From NCBI RefSeq assembly GCF_014654205.1, contig NZ_BNAW01000012.1:1-64000 (forward strand): DNA of 64,000 nt, read 5' to 3'. A program made the position numbers and the translations under genes. Below are positions 16,582-28,298 of the stretch, in pieces. The stretch comes from Amycolatopsis bullii. Lineage in GTDB: Bacteria; Actinomycetota; Actinomycetes; Mycobacteriales; Pseudonocardiaceae. The notes under the pieces are model-generated. The model did not search any database, was not told the origin of the DNA, and was given only the letters and a program-made list of their open reading frames with translations. The stretch's first letter is position 1; each line of letters starts with the position of its first letter.

Positions 16582-17856
16582 ATGACCGCACGTCCACAGC
16601 AGTCCGAAATCGAGGGTTCGCCGCTCCTGCGCCGGCGGACCGTGCTGGCGGCCGGTGCCGCCCTGCCGGTGGTGCTGGCGGCGACCGCGTCCCCGGCCGC
16701 GGCGGCCGCCGCGGTGGTCGTCGAGCCGTCGAACGTGCAGCAGACGATCCAGGGCTTCGGCGGGATGAACCACACCGTCTGGATCGGCGATCTCACCGCC
16801 GCCCAGCGCGAGACGGCGTTCGGCAACGGCACGAACCAGCTGGGGTTCAGCGTGCTGCGCATCCCAGTCCACGAGGACCGCAACAACTGGAGCCGCGAGG
16901 TCGCCACGGCCAAGCGGGCGAGTGACCTCGGGGCCAAGGTCTTCGCCTCGCCGTGGAACCCGCCCGCCTCGATGACCGAGAGCTTCTCCGGCGGCAAGCG
17001 GCTGAAGTACGGCTCCTACGGCGCCTATGCCCAGCACCTGAACGACTTCACCGCGTTCATGAAGAACAACGGCGTGAACCTGTACGGGATCTCGGTCCAG
17101 AACGAGCCGGACTACGCGCACGACTGGACGGCGTGGACCGCCGCCGAGATCGTCAAGTTCCTGCGCGAAAACGCCGGCTCGCTCACCACCCGGGTGATCG
17201 CTCCCGAGTCGTTCCAGTACCGCAAGAACATGTCCGACCCGATCCTCAACGATCCTGCCGCACTGGCCAATGTGGACATCATCGGCGCGCACCTCTACGG
17301 CACCTCGTTCGCGGACCTGCCCTACCCGCTCTTCCAGCAAAAGGGTGCCGGCAAGGAACTGTGGATGACCGAGGTCTACTACCCCAACAGCACCGATTCG
17401 GCCGACCTGTGGCCGCAGGCGCTCGACGTCGGTGAGCACATGCACCGCGCCTTGGTGGACGGCCGGTTCCAGACCTACGTGTGGTGGTACATCCGCCGCT
17501 CGTACGGCCCGATGCGCGAAGACGGCCAGATCAGCAAGCGCGGCGCCTGCATGGCGCACTTCGCGAAGTGGGTCCGCCCCGACTACCAGCGGATCACCGC
17601 GACCGCGAACCCGCAGGCGAACGTCTACATCTCGGCGTACAAGAGCGGGGCCAGGATCGTCATCGTCGCCATCAACAAGAACACCGCGGCGGCCGACCTC
17701 GCGTTCACCCTCCGGGACACCGGTTCCGCGACCGCGCAGACCTGGTTGACCAACCAGAGCGCGAACCTCGCGCCCTCCACCGGCATCACCATCTCGAACG
17801 GAGCTTTCAACGCCCAGCTGCCGGCCCGCAGCATCCGGACGTTCGTCGTGAACTGA
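16582..17856 (+). CDS. GH30 (subfamily 8-like) glucuronoxylanase, Tat-exported
   Basis: A 424-residue protein. The twin-arginine-like signal LLRRRTVLAAGAA leads to a mature start after PAAAAA. The TIM-barrel part resembles glucuronoxylan endo-1,4-beta-xylanases such as Bacillus XynC. Acid/base Glu175 sits in ISVQNEPDYA and nucleophile Glu264 in WMTEVYYPN. The WWYIRRSYGPMREDG segment (~301-315) carries arginines of the type used to bind the glucuronic acid side group. The last ~100 residues form the beta side domain. It degrades plant xylan outside the cell. It interrupts the ESX locus between eccD and eccE, has its own LacI-type operator, and is probably an independent transcription unit. Confidence 0.92.
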   Translation: MTARPQQSEIEGSPLLRRRTVLAAGAALPVVLAATASPAAAAAAVVVEPSNVQQTIQGFGGMNHTVWIGDLTAAQRETAFGNGTNQLGFSVLRIPVHEDRNNWSREVATAKRASDLGAKVFASPWNPPASMTESFSGGKRLKYGSYGAYAQHLNDFTAFMKNNGVNLYGISVQNEPDYAHDWTAWTAAEIVKFLRENAGSLTTRVIAPESFQYRKNMSDPILNDPAALANVDIIGAHLYGTSFADLPYPLFQQKGAGKELWMTEVYYPNSTDSADLWPQALDVGEHMHRALVDGRFQTYVWWYIRRSYGPMREDGQISKRGACMAHFAKWVRPDYQRITATANPQANVYISAYKSGARIVIVAINKNTAAADLAFTLRDTGSATAQTWLTNQSANLAPSTGITISNGAFNAQLPARSIRTFVVN

Positions 17857-17857
17857 G

Positions 17858-18898
17858 TCAGGAATCCAGGGCGAGGGGCAGCGTCCGGCGCACCCCGGCC
17901 CCGTGCCGCCCGTGCAGCGGGACCACCGCGGGCGGCACGGGGACGTCGGCGCCCGCCCGCGCGCCCACCCGGATCGTCACCACCGCTTTCTCCTGGCCGC
18001 CGGCCGTCCGCGTCAGCGTGTACGACGTCGCCGTGAACGCCGCCCCGGGCACCGCCACGTCCAGCACCCGGGCGGACCGCGGCGTGAAGCACATCTGCGT
18101 GGACTCACCCCACACCCACGACTTCCACCGGTCCGGCGGCCCGGCCGCCGTCCCCTGGACGCCCAACGCCACCCGGAGCTCCTTCGCCAGCTCGCCGGCC
18201 TCCAGCACCGTGCTCTGGTACCCGGCTTCCGCCACCGCGCCCATCAGGCTCAACGCCGCCGACGCCGTGCTCCGCAGCGCGCCGAGCTCACCCCCGCCGC
18301 GGGCCAGCGCCGCGACCGGCGCGAGGTCCGGGCGGTAGCGCACCGCCAGCCACCGCACCCGCAGCACCTGGTCGCCGTGCGGGATCGCCCAGGTCAGCAG
18401 CTGGGCCGAGGCCAGCGGGATGTCCGCCCGCATGTAGGCCGAGCGCAGGGCGTCGACCAGCGGCCCCGGCGCACCCGGGCCGGGTGTCAGGCGGATCAGC
18501 GCGCTCCACCCGCCGTCGATCTCCGCGACGCCGAAGCGGTTGCCCGCGCGGTCGACGTGCTGGCGGACCTTCACCGGCCCGGCCACGTGCAGCAGCGGGT
18601 CCGGGCCGTCGCGGCGGGTGTCGTGGCGGCGCAACCGGAACGCCGTCCACGTCAGCGCCCAGCCGGCCGGGTGCCGCCCGGCGAAGCGCACCGACGTCAG
18701 CAGCACCACCAGCCCCGCGACGGCGCTCACGGCGATCTTCACCGGCTGCGTGACGCCGTCGACCAGCCACGCGAGCAGCACGGCGATCGCGGCGAGCTCC
18801 CACACCGCGGCCTGCAGGGGGCGGATCGGCAGCAGCCACGGCAGCGGCGTGAGCGCCGGCCGGGACGGTGGCGGGTGGACGGCGGTATCGACGGACAC
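17858..18898 (-). CDS. eccE: Type VII secretion protein EccE
   Basis: A 346-residue protein with two N-terminal membrane segments (AVWELAAIAVLLAWLVDGV at ~30-48 and VKIAVSAVAGLVVLLTSVRF at ~52-71) and a long soluble domain, the standard EccE layout. EccE caps the periphery of the ESX membrane complex. It is divergent from eccB across a 141-base promoter region. Its 3' end lies one base from the end of the convergent xylanase gene, so no terminator separates them. EccE is absent from ESX-4-type systems, so its presence places this locus with the more complete ESX types. Confidence 0.85.
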   Translation of the reverse strand: MSVDTAVHPPPSRPALTPLPWLLPIRPLQAAVWELAAIAVLLAWLVDGVTQPVKIAVSAVAGLVVLLTSVRFAGRHPAGWALTWTAFRLRRHDTRRDGPDPLLHVAGPVKVRQHVDRAGNRFGVAEIDGGWSALIRLTPGPGAPGPLVDALRSAYMRADIPLASAQLLTWAIPHGDQVLRVRWLAVRYRPDLAPVAALARGGGELGALRSTASAALSLMGAVAEAGYQSTVLEAGELAKELRVALGVQGTAAGPPDRWKSWVWGESTQMCFTPRSARVLDVAVPGAAFTATSYTLTRTAGGQEKAVVTIRVGARAGADVPVPPAVVPLHGRHGAGVRRTLPLALDS

Positions 18899-18989
18899 GG
18901 GCTCCCCTTTCCCCGGCCTCCGACGCTACTGCCTGCCCGGATAGGGCGTGGGCGTAAAAATTACCCTCGCCGCACCCTCCTCCGGTGCC

Positions 18990-18995
18990 TAGCAT
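18990..18995 (+). promoter_or_regulatory. Probable -10 element of eccB
   Basis: TAGCAT in the eccE-eccB divergent region would start transcription about 35 bases before the eccB GTG. The -35 region is not clear. Confidence 0.35.
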
Positions 18996-19039
18996 CGGCT
19001 GCTCGGGAGGATGACGCACACATCCGGGGGCACAGCAGC

Positions 19040-20461
19040 GTGTGGACGCAGCGGGACCAGATCCAGGCGTACCAGTTCCTCCGCCGCAGGCTCGTCTCCG
19101 CGCTCGTCGCCGCCGACGCCAACCACCCCGTCTCGCCCAGCCGCCGTCTCGTGCTCGGCACGGTGCTCGGGGTCGTGGCCGCCCTCCTGGTCACCGCCGT
19201 CTTCGGCATCATCGGCCTGCTGAACCCCTCCGGCGGCAAGGACTGGCTGGCCGGCGGCAAGGTGATCGTCGAGGAGGGCACCGGCGCCCGGTTCGTGCTC
19301 GGCGCCGACGGCGTCCTGCACCCGGTGCTCAACTACGCCTCCGCGCGGCTGCTGGCCGGCGGCAACGGCAGCGCGACGGTGTCCGTGTCGCCGGAGAACC
19401 TCGGCAAGGCCGGCCGCGGCACCCAGATCGGCATCCCCGGCGCGCCCGACTCGCTGCCTTCGCCGAACGCGCTCGTGACCGTTCCCTGGACGAGCTGCAG
19501 CCGGACCACCCAGGACGCGCCCGCGTCGGCCGAGCCGCGCACCGCGGTCCTGCTGGCCGCGCCCGCGTCCGGCGTCGAACTGCCGCGCGACCAGGGCGTG
19601 ATCGTGCGGCTGCCGCAGGGGGAGCGTTTCCTGCTCGCCGGCGGACGGCGGCACAAGCTGAGCGACGAAGCCGCGACCGCCCTGCAGTTCGACAGCTACC
19701 CGACGATCGCGGTGGCCTCGCGGTGGCTCGACACCGTCCCGGCCGGCCGCGACCTGACCGCACTGCCGGTCGCCGGTGCCGGGAACCCGGGACCGGCCGT
19801 GGGCGGCCGCGGCACCCGCGTCGGCGAAGTCCTCGCGGTCGTCGACGCGATGGCCGCGCCCGGCACCGCGACGTCGTACTACCTGGTCCGCCGCGAGGGT
19901 CTCGAACCGGTCGGGCAGACCGAGGCGAGCCTGCTGGTGACGACGGAGGCCAACGCCGCCGCCTACTCCGGGCCGCCCGCGCCGGTGGAGGTGCGCGCGG
20001 CCGACGTCGCCGCGGTCGCGAAGGTCGCCGCGCCGCGCGCGGGCGGTGCCGACCCGGCCGGCTACCCCGACCGCATCCCCGGCAAGGCCGCGATCACCGG
20101 CAGCTCCGTCGCGCTGTGCGTTCAGGGCAGCCGGCTGCTCGTTTCGGCCGAATTCCCGCTTCCCGTTGGCGCCAAAGCCATCCAGGTCGCCACCCGGACC
20201 GAAGCAAGGGTGGCGGACGAGGTGTTCGTGCCTCCCTCGGGGGGAGCCGTCGTCGTCGAAGCCGGTTCGGCCACCGCGTACCTGGTGACCGACACGGGCC
20301 GGAAGTACCCGGTGGTGAACGCGCAGGCCCTGGCCTCGCTCGGCTACGGAGGCGTTGCCGGACCGCCGGTCGCAGGTAGTTTGCTGGCATTGGTGCCGAC
20401 GGGCCCCGCGCTGGACCCGGCCACGGCCGGGCGGCCGGCTCCGTCGGGTGGAACGGGGTGA
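19040..20461 (+). CDS. eccB: Type VII secretion protein EccB
   Basis: A 473-residue protein starting at GTG 19040 (VWTQRDQIQAYQFLRRRL, the usual EccB N-terminus). One membrane segment at ~37-60 (VLGTVLGVVAALLVTAVFGI) anchors a large extracytoplasmic domain containing repeated strand units and a Cys pair (SCSRTT, ALCVQGS). EccB forms the outward-facing part of the ESX complex. No in-frame ATG fits upstream. The stop overlaps the start of the first response regulator (GTGA), tying secretion structure and regulator expression. It is divergent from eccE. Confidence 0.92.
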   Translation: MWTQRDQIQAYQFLRRRLVSALVAADANHPVSPSRRLVLGTVLGVVAALLVTAVFGIIGLLNPSGGKDWLAGGKVIVEEGTGARFVLGADGVLHPVLNYASARLLAGGNGSATVSVSPENLGKAGRGTQIGIPGAPDSLPSPNALVTVPWTSCSRTTQDAPASAEPRTAVLLAAPASGVELPRDQGVIVRLPQGERFLLAGGRRHKLSDEAATALQFDSYPTIAVASRWLDTVPAGRDLTALPVAGAGNPGPAVGGRGTRVGEVLAVVDAMAAPGTATSYYLVRREGLEPVGQTEASLLVTTEANAAAYSGPPAPVEVRAADVAAVAKVAAPRAGGADPAGYPDRIPGKAAITGSSVALCVQGSRLLVSAEFPLPVGAKAIQVATRTEARVADEVFVPPSGGAVVVEAGSATAYLVTDTGRKYPVVNAQALASLGYGGVAGPPVAGSLLALVPTGPALDPATAGRPAPSGGTG

Positions 20462-21168
20462 AAGTCGTGCACATGACAGAAGAGCGTCCGACCGAGGGTG
20501 AGCTGGGCCAGGGGCGGGTCCGGGTCGCGGTCATCGAAGACCACCCGCTGTACCGCGTCTCCGTCGAACGCGTGCTGGCCGAAGCCGACTTCGTCGAGCT
20601 CGGCGCGGTCGTCGATTCGGTCGCCCGGTTCCACGTGCACCGGCAGCCGCCGGGCAGCGTGGTCCTGCTCGACCTGGGCCTGCCGGGCGTCGCGGGGGCG
20701 GCGGCCGTGCTGGAGGTGTGCGAGCTCGGGCACCATGTGCTCGTGGTGTCCGCGCAGGCGGAACCGGAGGTCGTGCTCGGCGCGATCGCGGCGGGGGCGC
20801 GGGGGTTCCTGTCGAAGGACGTCGACGCCGACGAGCTGCTGATCGCGATCAAGACGGTCGCCGGCGGCGGCGCGTACGTCTCGGCGGTGGTCGCCGGGAT
20901 GATCATGAAGGACAACGCCGACCGGCCCGCCGTGTCGGCCGAAGCGGAGCTGTCCCCGCGCGAGGAGCAGGTGCTGCGGCTGGTGGCGGCGGGGGAGCGG
21001 GACGTCGACATCGCGCTGATCCTCGGCATCGGCGTCCGGACGGTCCGCGGTTACCTCGACCGCATCCGCGACAAGACGGGCGAGCGGCGGCGGCCGGGCC
21101 TGGTCAAGGAGGCCATCCGGCGCGGCCTGATCGGTGAGGCCGGCCCCCGGCGCGGCGGCCGCAAATGA
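20458..21168 (+). CDS. LuxR-type response regulator (first of tandem pair)
   Basis: A 236-residue NarL/FixJ-type regulator. The receiver domain shows the acidic pocket in VIEDHPLYR, phospho-acceptor Asp72 in VLLDLGLPG, and Lys120 in FLSKDVDADE. The C-terminal HTH reads LSPREEQVLRLVAAGERDVD ... IGVRTVRGYLDRIRDK. Candidate starts are GTG 20458, which overlaps the eccB stop, or the in-frame ATG 20473; the overlap favours the former. No histidine kinase is adjacent. It and the next gene share the DIALILGIGVRTVR / DVAEILNISVRTVR recognition-helix region and clearly arose by duplication. Control of the ESX locus is inferred from position only. Confidence 0.88.
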   Translation: MKVVHMTEERPTEGELGQGRVRVAVIEDHPLYRVSVERVLAEADFVELGAVVDSVARFHVHRQPPGSVVLLDLGLPGVAGAAAVLEVCELGHHVLVVSAQAEPEVVLGAIAAGARGFLSKDVDADELLIAIKTVAGGGAYVSAVVAGMIMKDNADRPAVSAEAELSPREEQVLRLVAAGERDVDIALILGIGVRTVRGYLDRIRDKTGERRRPGLVKEAIRRGLIGEAGPRRGGRK

Positions 21169-21794
21169 GCGGGCGCATCGCGGTCGGGGTCATCGAGGAC
21201 CACCCGCTCTACCGGTACGCCCTGACCCGCGTGCTCACCGAGGCCCCGGACATCGAGCTCGGCGCGGTGGCGGATTCGGTGGCCCGGTTCGCGGTCCAGG
21301 ACCAGCCCGCGGGCAGTGTCGTCGTCCTCGACCTCAAGCTGCGCGGTGTCCAGGACGCGGCCGCGGTCCTGGAAGTGGGGCAGATGGGGCACAAGGTGCT
21401 GGTGGTGTCCGCGCACGCGGAACAGCCGGAGGTCCTGGGCGCGATGCAGGCGGGCGCGAAGGGCTTCCTGTCCAAGGACGTCGACGGCGACGAGCTCCTG
21501 CGCGCGATCCGCACGATCGCCGACGACAACGCGTACGTGTCGCCGACGCTGGCCGGGATGATCATCCAGGACAGCGAGGAGCGGCACGCGGGCCCGAAGA
21601 TCGTGCTGTCGGAACGGGAGAAGCAGGTCCTCCGCCTGGTGGCGGCGGGGGAGCGGGACGTCGACGTCGCGGAGATCCTGAACATCAGCGTCCGCACGGT
21701 CCGGTCGTACCTGGACCGCATCCGCGACAAGACGGGCGAACGCCGTCGCGCGGGCTTCGTCCGCGTCGCCATCCGGGAAGGCCTCCTCCGCTGA
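21165..21794 (+). CDS. LuxR-type response regulator (second of tandem pair)
   Basis: A 209-residue paralogue of the preceding regulator, with Asp56 in VVLDLKLRG, Lys104 in GFLSKDVDGDE and a LuxR HTH (LSEREKQVLRLVAAGERDVD). Its ATG overlaps the previous stop by four bases (ATGA). Both proteins have VIEDHPLY at the acidic pocket, so the first acidic residue is Glu rather than Asp. The two DNA-binding regions differ slightly, so they may bind overlapping sites or form heterodimers. A strong hairpin terminator follows, ending the eccB transcript. Confidence 0.88.
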   Translation: MSGRIAVGVIEDHPLYRYALTRVLTEAPDIELGAVADSVARFAVQDQPAGSVVVLDLKLRGVQDAAAVLEVGQMGHKVLVVSAHAEQPEVLGAMQAGAKGFLSKDVDGDELLRAIRTIADDNAYVSPTLAGMIIQDSEERHAGPKIVLSEREKQVLRLVAAGERDVDVAEILNISVRTVRSYLDRIRDKTGERRRAGFVRVAIREGLLR

Positions 21795-21802
21795 CCCGGC
21801 CC

Positions 21803-21828
21803 GGGGCACTTTCACGTGAAAGTGCCCC
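21803..21828. terminator. Perfect palindromic bidirectional terminator
   Basis: A 26-base perfect palindrome: arm GGGGCACTTTCAC and its exact complement GTGAAAGTGCCCC. It sits between the convergent response regulator and nitrilase genes and is followed by TTTG on the plus strand. Confidence 0.85.
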
Positions 21829-21836
21829 TTTGCGGT

Positions 21837-22631
21837 TCAGAGGCGGCGGTTGGCGAGGGCGCCCGTGGCCGTGCGGGCCTGGGCCGAGATAGCCGGGTCC
21901 ACGTCCACCAGGAGGGTCTCGGGAGCGGCGCCCGCCTGAGCGACCACCCGGCCGAAGCCGTCCGCGACCAGCGAGTACCCGATTCCCGTCGGCGCCTTCG
22001 GGTTGACCGTGACCCCCGTCGCCGCGGGGTCGGCCTGGCCGCAGGCCAGCACCCAGCAGCCCGAATCGAGCGCCCGCGCCCGCGCCAGGACCTCCCACTG
22101 CTCGCGCTTTCCCTCGCCCGCGCCCCACGACGCCGGCAGCAGCACGACGTCGGCGCCGTCGTCGGCCAGCGCGCGGAACAGCTCCGGGAACCGCACGTCG
22201 TAGCAGGTCGCGACGCCGTAGACGACGCCGTCCAGCTCGAACGTCATCGGGGCGGTGCCCGGCGCGACCGTGTCGGACTCGGCGAACCCGAACGCGTCGT
22301 AGAGGTGGATCTTGTCGTAGCCGCGGTGGTGCCCGCCACCGGTGATCAGGAGCGTGTTGCGGACCCGCCCGGCGTCCGCCGGCGTGAACATCCCGGCGAC
22401 GACGACCACGTCGTGCTCGGCGGCGACCGCGGCCACGGCCGACGCCCACGGGCCGTCGAGGGGCTCCGCGACCGGCTCCAGGGGCCGCCCGAACCGCGCC
22501 ATGGCCGCTTCGGGGAACACGACGATCCGCGCGCCGTCGGCCACCGCGGCCTCGACGCCTTCGCGAACGAGCTTCAGGTTCGCCTCCGGATCGTCACCCG
22601 AGTTGACCTGGCACAACGCGATTCGCGCCAC
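21837..22631 (-). CDS. Carbon-nitrogen hydrolase (nitrilase superfamily, Nit2-like)
   Basis: A 264-residue enzyme with the Glu-Lys-Cys triad of the nitrilase superfamily: Glu in VVFPEAAM, Lys in YDKIHLYD and Cys in GVATCYDVRFPEL. It hydrolyses non-peptide C-N bonds. The size and motifs resemble omega-amidase/Nit-like deaminated-glutathione or related amidases. The start is set at GTG 22631 because AGGAGG sits just upstream of it; the in-frame ATG at 22646 actually overlaps that ribosome site. It is divergent from hisD. The substrate is unknown. Confidence 0.88.
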   Translation of the reverse strand: MARIALCQVNSGDDPEANLKLVREGVEAAVADGARIVVFPEAAMARFGRPLEPVAEPLDGPWASAVAAVAAEHDVVVVAGMFTPADAGRVRNTLLITGGGHHRGYDKIHLYDAFGFAESDTVAPGTAPMTFELDGVVYGVATCYDVRFPELFRALADDGADVVLLPASWGAGEGKREQWEVLARARALDSGCWVLACGQADPAATGVTVNPKAPTGIGYSLVADGFGRVVAQAGAAPETLLVDVDPAISAQARTATGALANRRL

Positions 22632-22702
22632 CGCTGCCTCCTGCATGCTGGGATCGGCCGTCACCGGGGAGTATCGCTGAAAAGGTGCTGGACGTGACCT
22701 CG

Positions 22703-22708
22703 TACCCT
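22703..22708 (+). promoter_or_regulatory. -10 element for leaderless hisD transcript
   Basis: TACCCT with exactly seven bases to the ATG at 22716, the spacing of leaderless actinobacterial transcripts. No strong ribosome site is needed. Confidence 0.55.
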
Positions 22709-22715
22709 GGTGGTC

Positions 22716-25730
<3,015 letters not shown>

Positions 25731-25734
<4 letters not shown>

Positions 25735-25889
25735 ACAGCGGAGTCGTCGGCGTGTTGTTGCTCGCGCTCGGGGGATTCCTGGTGGGCGGAGTCTGGTCGA
25801 CTTGGAAGACGGCCAAGTTCATGGCGGTGGTCCTGGGGATCGCAGCCCTGCTCGCCATCGGCGGCGCGATCTTCTGGTTCTCGAGCTGA
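25731..25889 (+). CDS. Small two-segment membrane protein in the his operon
   Basis: A 52-residue protein starting at GTG 25731, overlapping the hisB stop by four bases. Two hydrophobic stretches ([19 protein letters not shown] and [19 protein letters not shown]) are separated by a short polar turn STWKTAK, so it is a hairpin membrane protein. It ends immediately before a strong terminator. Its role is unknown; coupling to hisB suggests co-expression with histidine biosynthesis. Confidence 0.75.
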
Positions 25890-25893
25890 GCGT

Positions 25894-25931
25894 GGAAAAG
25901 GGCCCCTCGATACGCCGAGGGGCCCTTTTCC
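25894..25931. terminator. Strong bidirectional hairpin terminator
   Basis: A 16-base perfect stem (GGAAAAGGGCCCCTCG and its complement) with a 6-base loop and terminal TTTTCC lies between the convergent his operon and the MMPL gene. Confidence 0.9.
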
Positions 25932-25938
25932 GTGCTTG

Positions 25939-28122
25939 TCAGCGGCTCGCGCCGACCAGTTCCCGCCCGTCGTCGCCAGGGGCGTCGTCAAGCTGCTTCG
26001 TCAGCTTCTCGCCCTCCACGTCCACGTCCGGCAGGATCCGGTCCAGCCACTTCGGCAGCCACCACGCGCTGCGGCCGAGCAGGGACATCACCGCCGGCAC
26101 CAGCGTCATGCGGACCACGAACGCGTCCACCAGCACACCGAACGCCAGCGCGAAGCCGATCGACTGGATCAGCGACGACTCGGCCAGCACGAACCCGGCG
26201 AACACGCTGATCATGATCAGCGCCGCCGCGACCACCACGCGTGCTCCGTGCCGGAAGCCCGTGACCATCGCTTCCTGCGGCTCCGCGCCGTGGACGTGCT
26301 CTTCGCGCATCCGCGTCACCAGGAACACCTGGTAGTCCATCGCCAGCCCGAACAGCACGCCGATCAGCAGGATCGGCAGCATGCTCATGATCGGGCCGGT
26401 CGACTCGACGCCGAGCAGGTCCGTGAGCCAGCCCCACTGGAACACCGCGACCACCGCACCGAACGTCGCCGCGACCGAGCCGAGGAAGCCGATCGTCGCC
26501 TTCAGCGGCACCACCACCGAGCGGAACACCAGCATCAGCAGCACGAACGCCAGCCCGACGATCAGCGCCAGGTACGGCAGCATCGCGTCCGACAGCTTCT
26601 CGGAGACGTCGATGTTCGCCGCCGTCTGGCCGGTGACGGCCAGTTTCGCGTCCAGCGACCCCGATTCGGCGCGGATCGCGGCCACCAGGTCCTCGGTCTG
26701 CGTGCTGCTCGGGCCGCTCTTCGGGATCACCGTGAGCAACGCCGTGTCGCCGGCCTGGTTGAGCCGCGGCGGCGTGACGGCGGCGACGTCCGGCAGCTTC
26801 TGGATGCCGGCCGCGGCCTGGCCGAGCGCGGCCTGGCGGTTGGCGCTCCCGGAGACGTCGACGACGACCAGCAGCGGCCCGTTCGAGCCTTCGCCGAAGC
26901 TGCGGCTCGCGATCTCGTACGCCTTGCGCTGCGTCGACTCCGGCGCCGCGGTGCTGTCGTTGGGCAGGCCGAGCTGCATGCTCAGCGCGGGCAGCGCGAC
27001 GACGGCCATCCCGGCCAGCGCGACCAGCAGCACGGCGATCCGGTGGCGGCCGACGAACCGCGCCCAGCGTTCGCCGTGCGTCGGTTCGACCGGCTTGCGG
27101 CGCAGCCGGATGCGGCCGCCGGCGACCCGGGCCCCGGCGAAACCGAGGATCGCGGGCAGCAGCGTCAGGGCGATGAGCACGGCGATCGCGACGGTGGCGG
27201 CCGCCGCGACGCCCATCTGGCCGAGGAACGGGATGCCGATCACGGTGAGGCCGGCCAGCGCGATGATGACGGTGAGCCCGGCGAAGACCACGGCGGACCC
27301 GGCGGTGCCTGCGGCCCGTCCGGCGGCTTCTTCCGGGTCGCGGCCGATGCTCAGTTCGTGGCGATAGCGCGACACGATGAACAGCGCGTAGTCGATGCCG
27401 ACGGCCAGGCCGATCATCAGCGCCAGGACCGGCGTGTTCGAGTTCAGCTCGAGGAACCCGGACGCGAGGAAGATGCCCGCCATCCCGGTGCCGACGCCGA
27501 TCAGCGCGGTGAGCAGCGGGATCCCGGCCGCGAGCAGCGAACCGAACGTGATGATCAGCACGACGGCGGCGACCGCGACGCCCAGGCCTTCGGTGGCGCC
27601 GGTCGCGGGCACACCCTGCACGGCGTCCCCGCCGAACTCGACGGTGAACCCGGCGGCGCGGGCGGTGTTCGCGGTGTCCAGCAGTGCCTGACGGTCTTCG
27701 TCGGTCAGTTCGTACGCTTTCGCTCCGTAACTGACCTGGGCGAGGGCGACGCGTCGATCGGGTGAGACCGCCTGCGCCTGGAACGGGTCGACCACGGCCG
27801 CGACCTTCGGCGCCGTCTTCAACTGCCCGACGAGGGCTTCGACGGCCGCCTTGCCCTTGGCGTCGGCCACCGTGGTCCCGGCGGGGGCCTCGATGACCAC
27901 GCGCGCGGTCGCGCCACCGGCGTTGGCCTGCGGAAACTTCTCGGTGAGCTGGTCGGTCGCCCGCTGCGACTCGGTGCCGGGGATCGTCACCGAGTTCGAC
28001 AGCTGGCTGGAGAGCGTCAACGCGCCCAGGCCCAGTGCCACCAGGACCGCCGCCCAGACGGCCGCGACCAGCGCTCTGCGCCGGAAGGAAAACCGGCCGA
28101 GCCGGTACAGGAAGGTCGCCAC
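25939..28122 (-). CDS. MMPL-family membrane transporter
   Basis: A 727-residue RND/MMPL-type protein starting at GTG 28122. There is one N-terminal membrane segment (ALVAAVWAAVLVALGLGALT), a first extracytoplasmic domain, and five further segments including GIDYALFIVSRYRHELSIGR, the classic MMPL motif. A second copy of this arrangement contains FGLAMDYQVFLVTRMREEHV. There are about twelve segments in total. Proteins of this family export lipids, drugs or other amphiphiles using the proton gradient. It is divergent from a TetR regulator across a 205-base region that carries five palindromic sites, so it is almost certainly repressed by that TetR. Confidence 0.9.
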   Translation of the reverse strand: MATFLYRLGRFSFRRRALVAAVWAAVLVALGLGALTLSSQLSNSVTIPGTESQRATDQLTEKFPQANAGGATARVVIEAPAGTTVADAKGKAAVEALVGQLKTAPKVAAVVDPFQAQAVSPDRRVALAQVSYGAKAYELTDEDRQALLDTANTARAAGFTVEFGGDAVQGVPATGATEGLGVAVAAVVLIITFGSLLAAGIPLLTALIGVGTGMAGIFLASGFLELNSNTPVLALMIGLAVGIDYALFIVSRYRHELSIGRDPEEAAGRAAGTAGSAVVFAGLTVIIALAGLTVIGIPFLGQMGVAAAATVAIAVLIALTLLPAILGFAGARVAGGRIRLRRKPVEPTHGERWARFVGRHRIAVLLVALAGMAVVALPALSMQLGLPNDSTAAPESTQRKAYEIASRSFGEGSNGPLLVVVDVSGSANRQAALGQAAAGIQKLPDVAAVTPPRLNQAGDTALLTVIPKSGPSSTQTEDLVAAIRAESGSLDAKLAVTGQTAANIDVSEKLSDAMLPYLALIVGLAFVLLMLVFRSVVVPLKATIGFLGSVAATFGAVVAVFQWGWLTDLLGVESTGPIMSMLPILLIGVLFGLAMDYQVFLVTRMREEHVHGAEPQEAMVTGFRHGARVVVAAALIMISVFAGFVLAESSLIQSIGFALAFGVLVDAFVVRMTLVPAVMSLLGRSAWWLPKWLDRILPDVDVEGEKLTKQLDDAPGDDGRELVGASR

Positions 28123-28179
28123 GAGTCAGCTCCGTTTCGCCCGAACGGGGTCAGTTCACTCCATAGGGTCCTTTCCAAG

Positions 28180-28290
28180 CTAGCCGATCGGCAAGGACGA
28201 CTCCAAGCCGATCGGCAAGTATGTGACTTGCCGAACAGCAAGGTTTATTCCTTGCCGTTCGGCTAGTAAGGCGGTTTGCCGATCGACAGG
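28180..28290. promoter_or_regulatory. Array of five TetR-type operators
   Basis: Five 16-base copies of the palindrome CTTGCCGATCGGCAAG or its variants begin at 28180, 28204, 28227, 28251 and 28275. The spacing is 24, 23, 24 and 24 bases, about 2.3 helical turns. They read CTAGCCGATCGGCAAG, CAAGCCGATCGGCAAG, CTTGCCGAACAGCAAG, CTTGCCGTTCGGCTAG and TTTGCCGATCGACAGG. They cover the divergent promoters of the MMPL and TetR genes. Confidence 0.85.
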
Positions 28291-28298
28291 GCGTGACG

